From: Rhinopithecus roxellana
Lineage: Eukaryota > Chordata > Mammalia > Primates > Cercopithecidae
Length of the DNA: 64,000 bases
Direction of reading: 5' to 3'
Assembly: GCF_007565055.1 (NCBI RefSeq)
Contig: NC_044565.1
Location: 44,238,211-44,302,210 of the forward strand
Under the pieces are notes generated by a model. That model saw only the letters and a list, made by a program, of their open reading frames with translations. It had not been told where the DNA came from and searched no databases. Below, in pieces: positions 63,562 to 64,000 of this stretch (position 1 is its first letter; every line of letters starts with the position of its first letter). A program made the translations under genes and the position numbers.

Positions 63562-63777
63562 GAGACAGAGAGAGAAGGGAAAGTTATAGCAGTCTAAGTC
63601 TATTGTTCTTTTTTCTTTTAGTCCTTTTTTCTTCACCAGTAAATCAAAATTAGAGTTATTAGAATGTACACACATAAAAAAGTAAAATAAAAAGTCAAGT
63701 GTGTTTTGTGCAACATTTCTAGTGTTCTAGCAAAAGAGAAACACATGCATGTATGAGCTATGCAAACATGTAATTTT

Positions 63778-64000
63778 GGCCTGGTATGGTGGCTCACGTG
63801 TGTAATCCAAGCACGTTGAGAAGCCGAGGTGGATGGATTACCTGAGCTCAGGAGTTGGAGACCAGCCTGGGCAACATGGTGAAACCCCATCTCTACTAAA
63901 ATACAAAAATTAGCCAGGCATGGTGGCATGCATCTGTAATCCCAGCTATTTGGGAGGCTGAGGTAGGAGAATCACTTGAACCCGGGAGGAGGAGGTTGCA
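63778..64000 (+). mobile_element. Alu SINE, cut by window end
   Basis: Left arm, linker and the start of the right arm are present. The element continues beyond the window. Confidence 0.94.

Noticed and set aside
63298..63675. 125-codon minus-strand frame
   Set aside because: Alu-derived, with the A tail read as a phenylalanine run.

Overview
This is intergenic or intronic DNA from a catarrhine primate, most likely an Old World monkey. It is AT-rich and dense in primate retroelements (Alu, L1PA/L1PB/L1MA, MaLR LTR elements). The Alu at 47249-47550 carries several bases that I recall as typical of the Old World monkey AluYR lineages rather than of human AluY. I see no complete functional protein-coding gene, rRNA or tRNA gene, and no CRISPR array. 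The window should be read as a repeat landscape holding one retrocopy, one tiny snRNA-derived insertion and one candidate orphan exon.

Layout. 1-3.7 kb: three Alus and a CA repeat in unassigned DNA. 3.7-9.7 kb: the 3' part of one L1 (with an internal 207-bp self-duplication) followed head-to-tail by the 5' part of another (5' UTR, broken ORF1, open endonuclease domain). 9.9-12.15 kb: a complete minus-strand MaLR element (LTR-internal-LTR) with a 5-bp target duplication. 12.2-19.4 kb: mostly without recognisable repeats. 19.4-23.1 kb: decayed L1M, interrupted by a palindromic AT-rich block. 23.5-28.9 kb: two L1 insertions with 5' inversions (twin-priming architecture) and older L1. 29-42.6 kb: unassigned DNA, an ERVL MLT2-like LTR, L1M fragments, Alus and an internal L1PA fragment. 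45.0-46.5 kb: a young processed retrocopy of SSB (La autoantigen), minus strand, with perfect 15-bp target duplications. 46.6-49 kb: Alus and decayed L1. 50.1-50.8 kb: a mariner-type DNA transposon remnant. 50.98-51.19 kb: a 209-bp open, splice-site-flanked candidate exon of unknown identity. 52.4 kb: a 33-nt 5' fragment of U2 snRNA with perfect 16-bp target duplications. 53-59.5 kb: a partial MaLR, then an old minus-strand L1 split by a second complete MaLR. 59.6-61.7 kb: a third twin-primed L1. 61.7-64 kb: unassigned DNA and two Alus, the last cut by the window end.

Most elements are products of L1 reverse transcriptase: L1 itself, Alu, the SSB retrocopy and the U2 fragment. Together they give a clear record of L1-mediated insertion, including inversion, 5' truncation and premature stop, plus later recombination and microsatellite growth. 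Family names come from recognition by eye, so exact subfamilies and edges to within a few bases need a repeat-library comparison.
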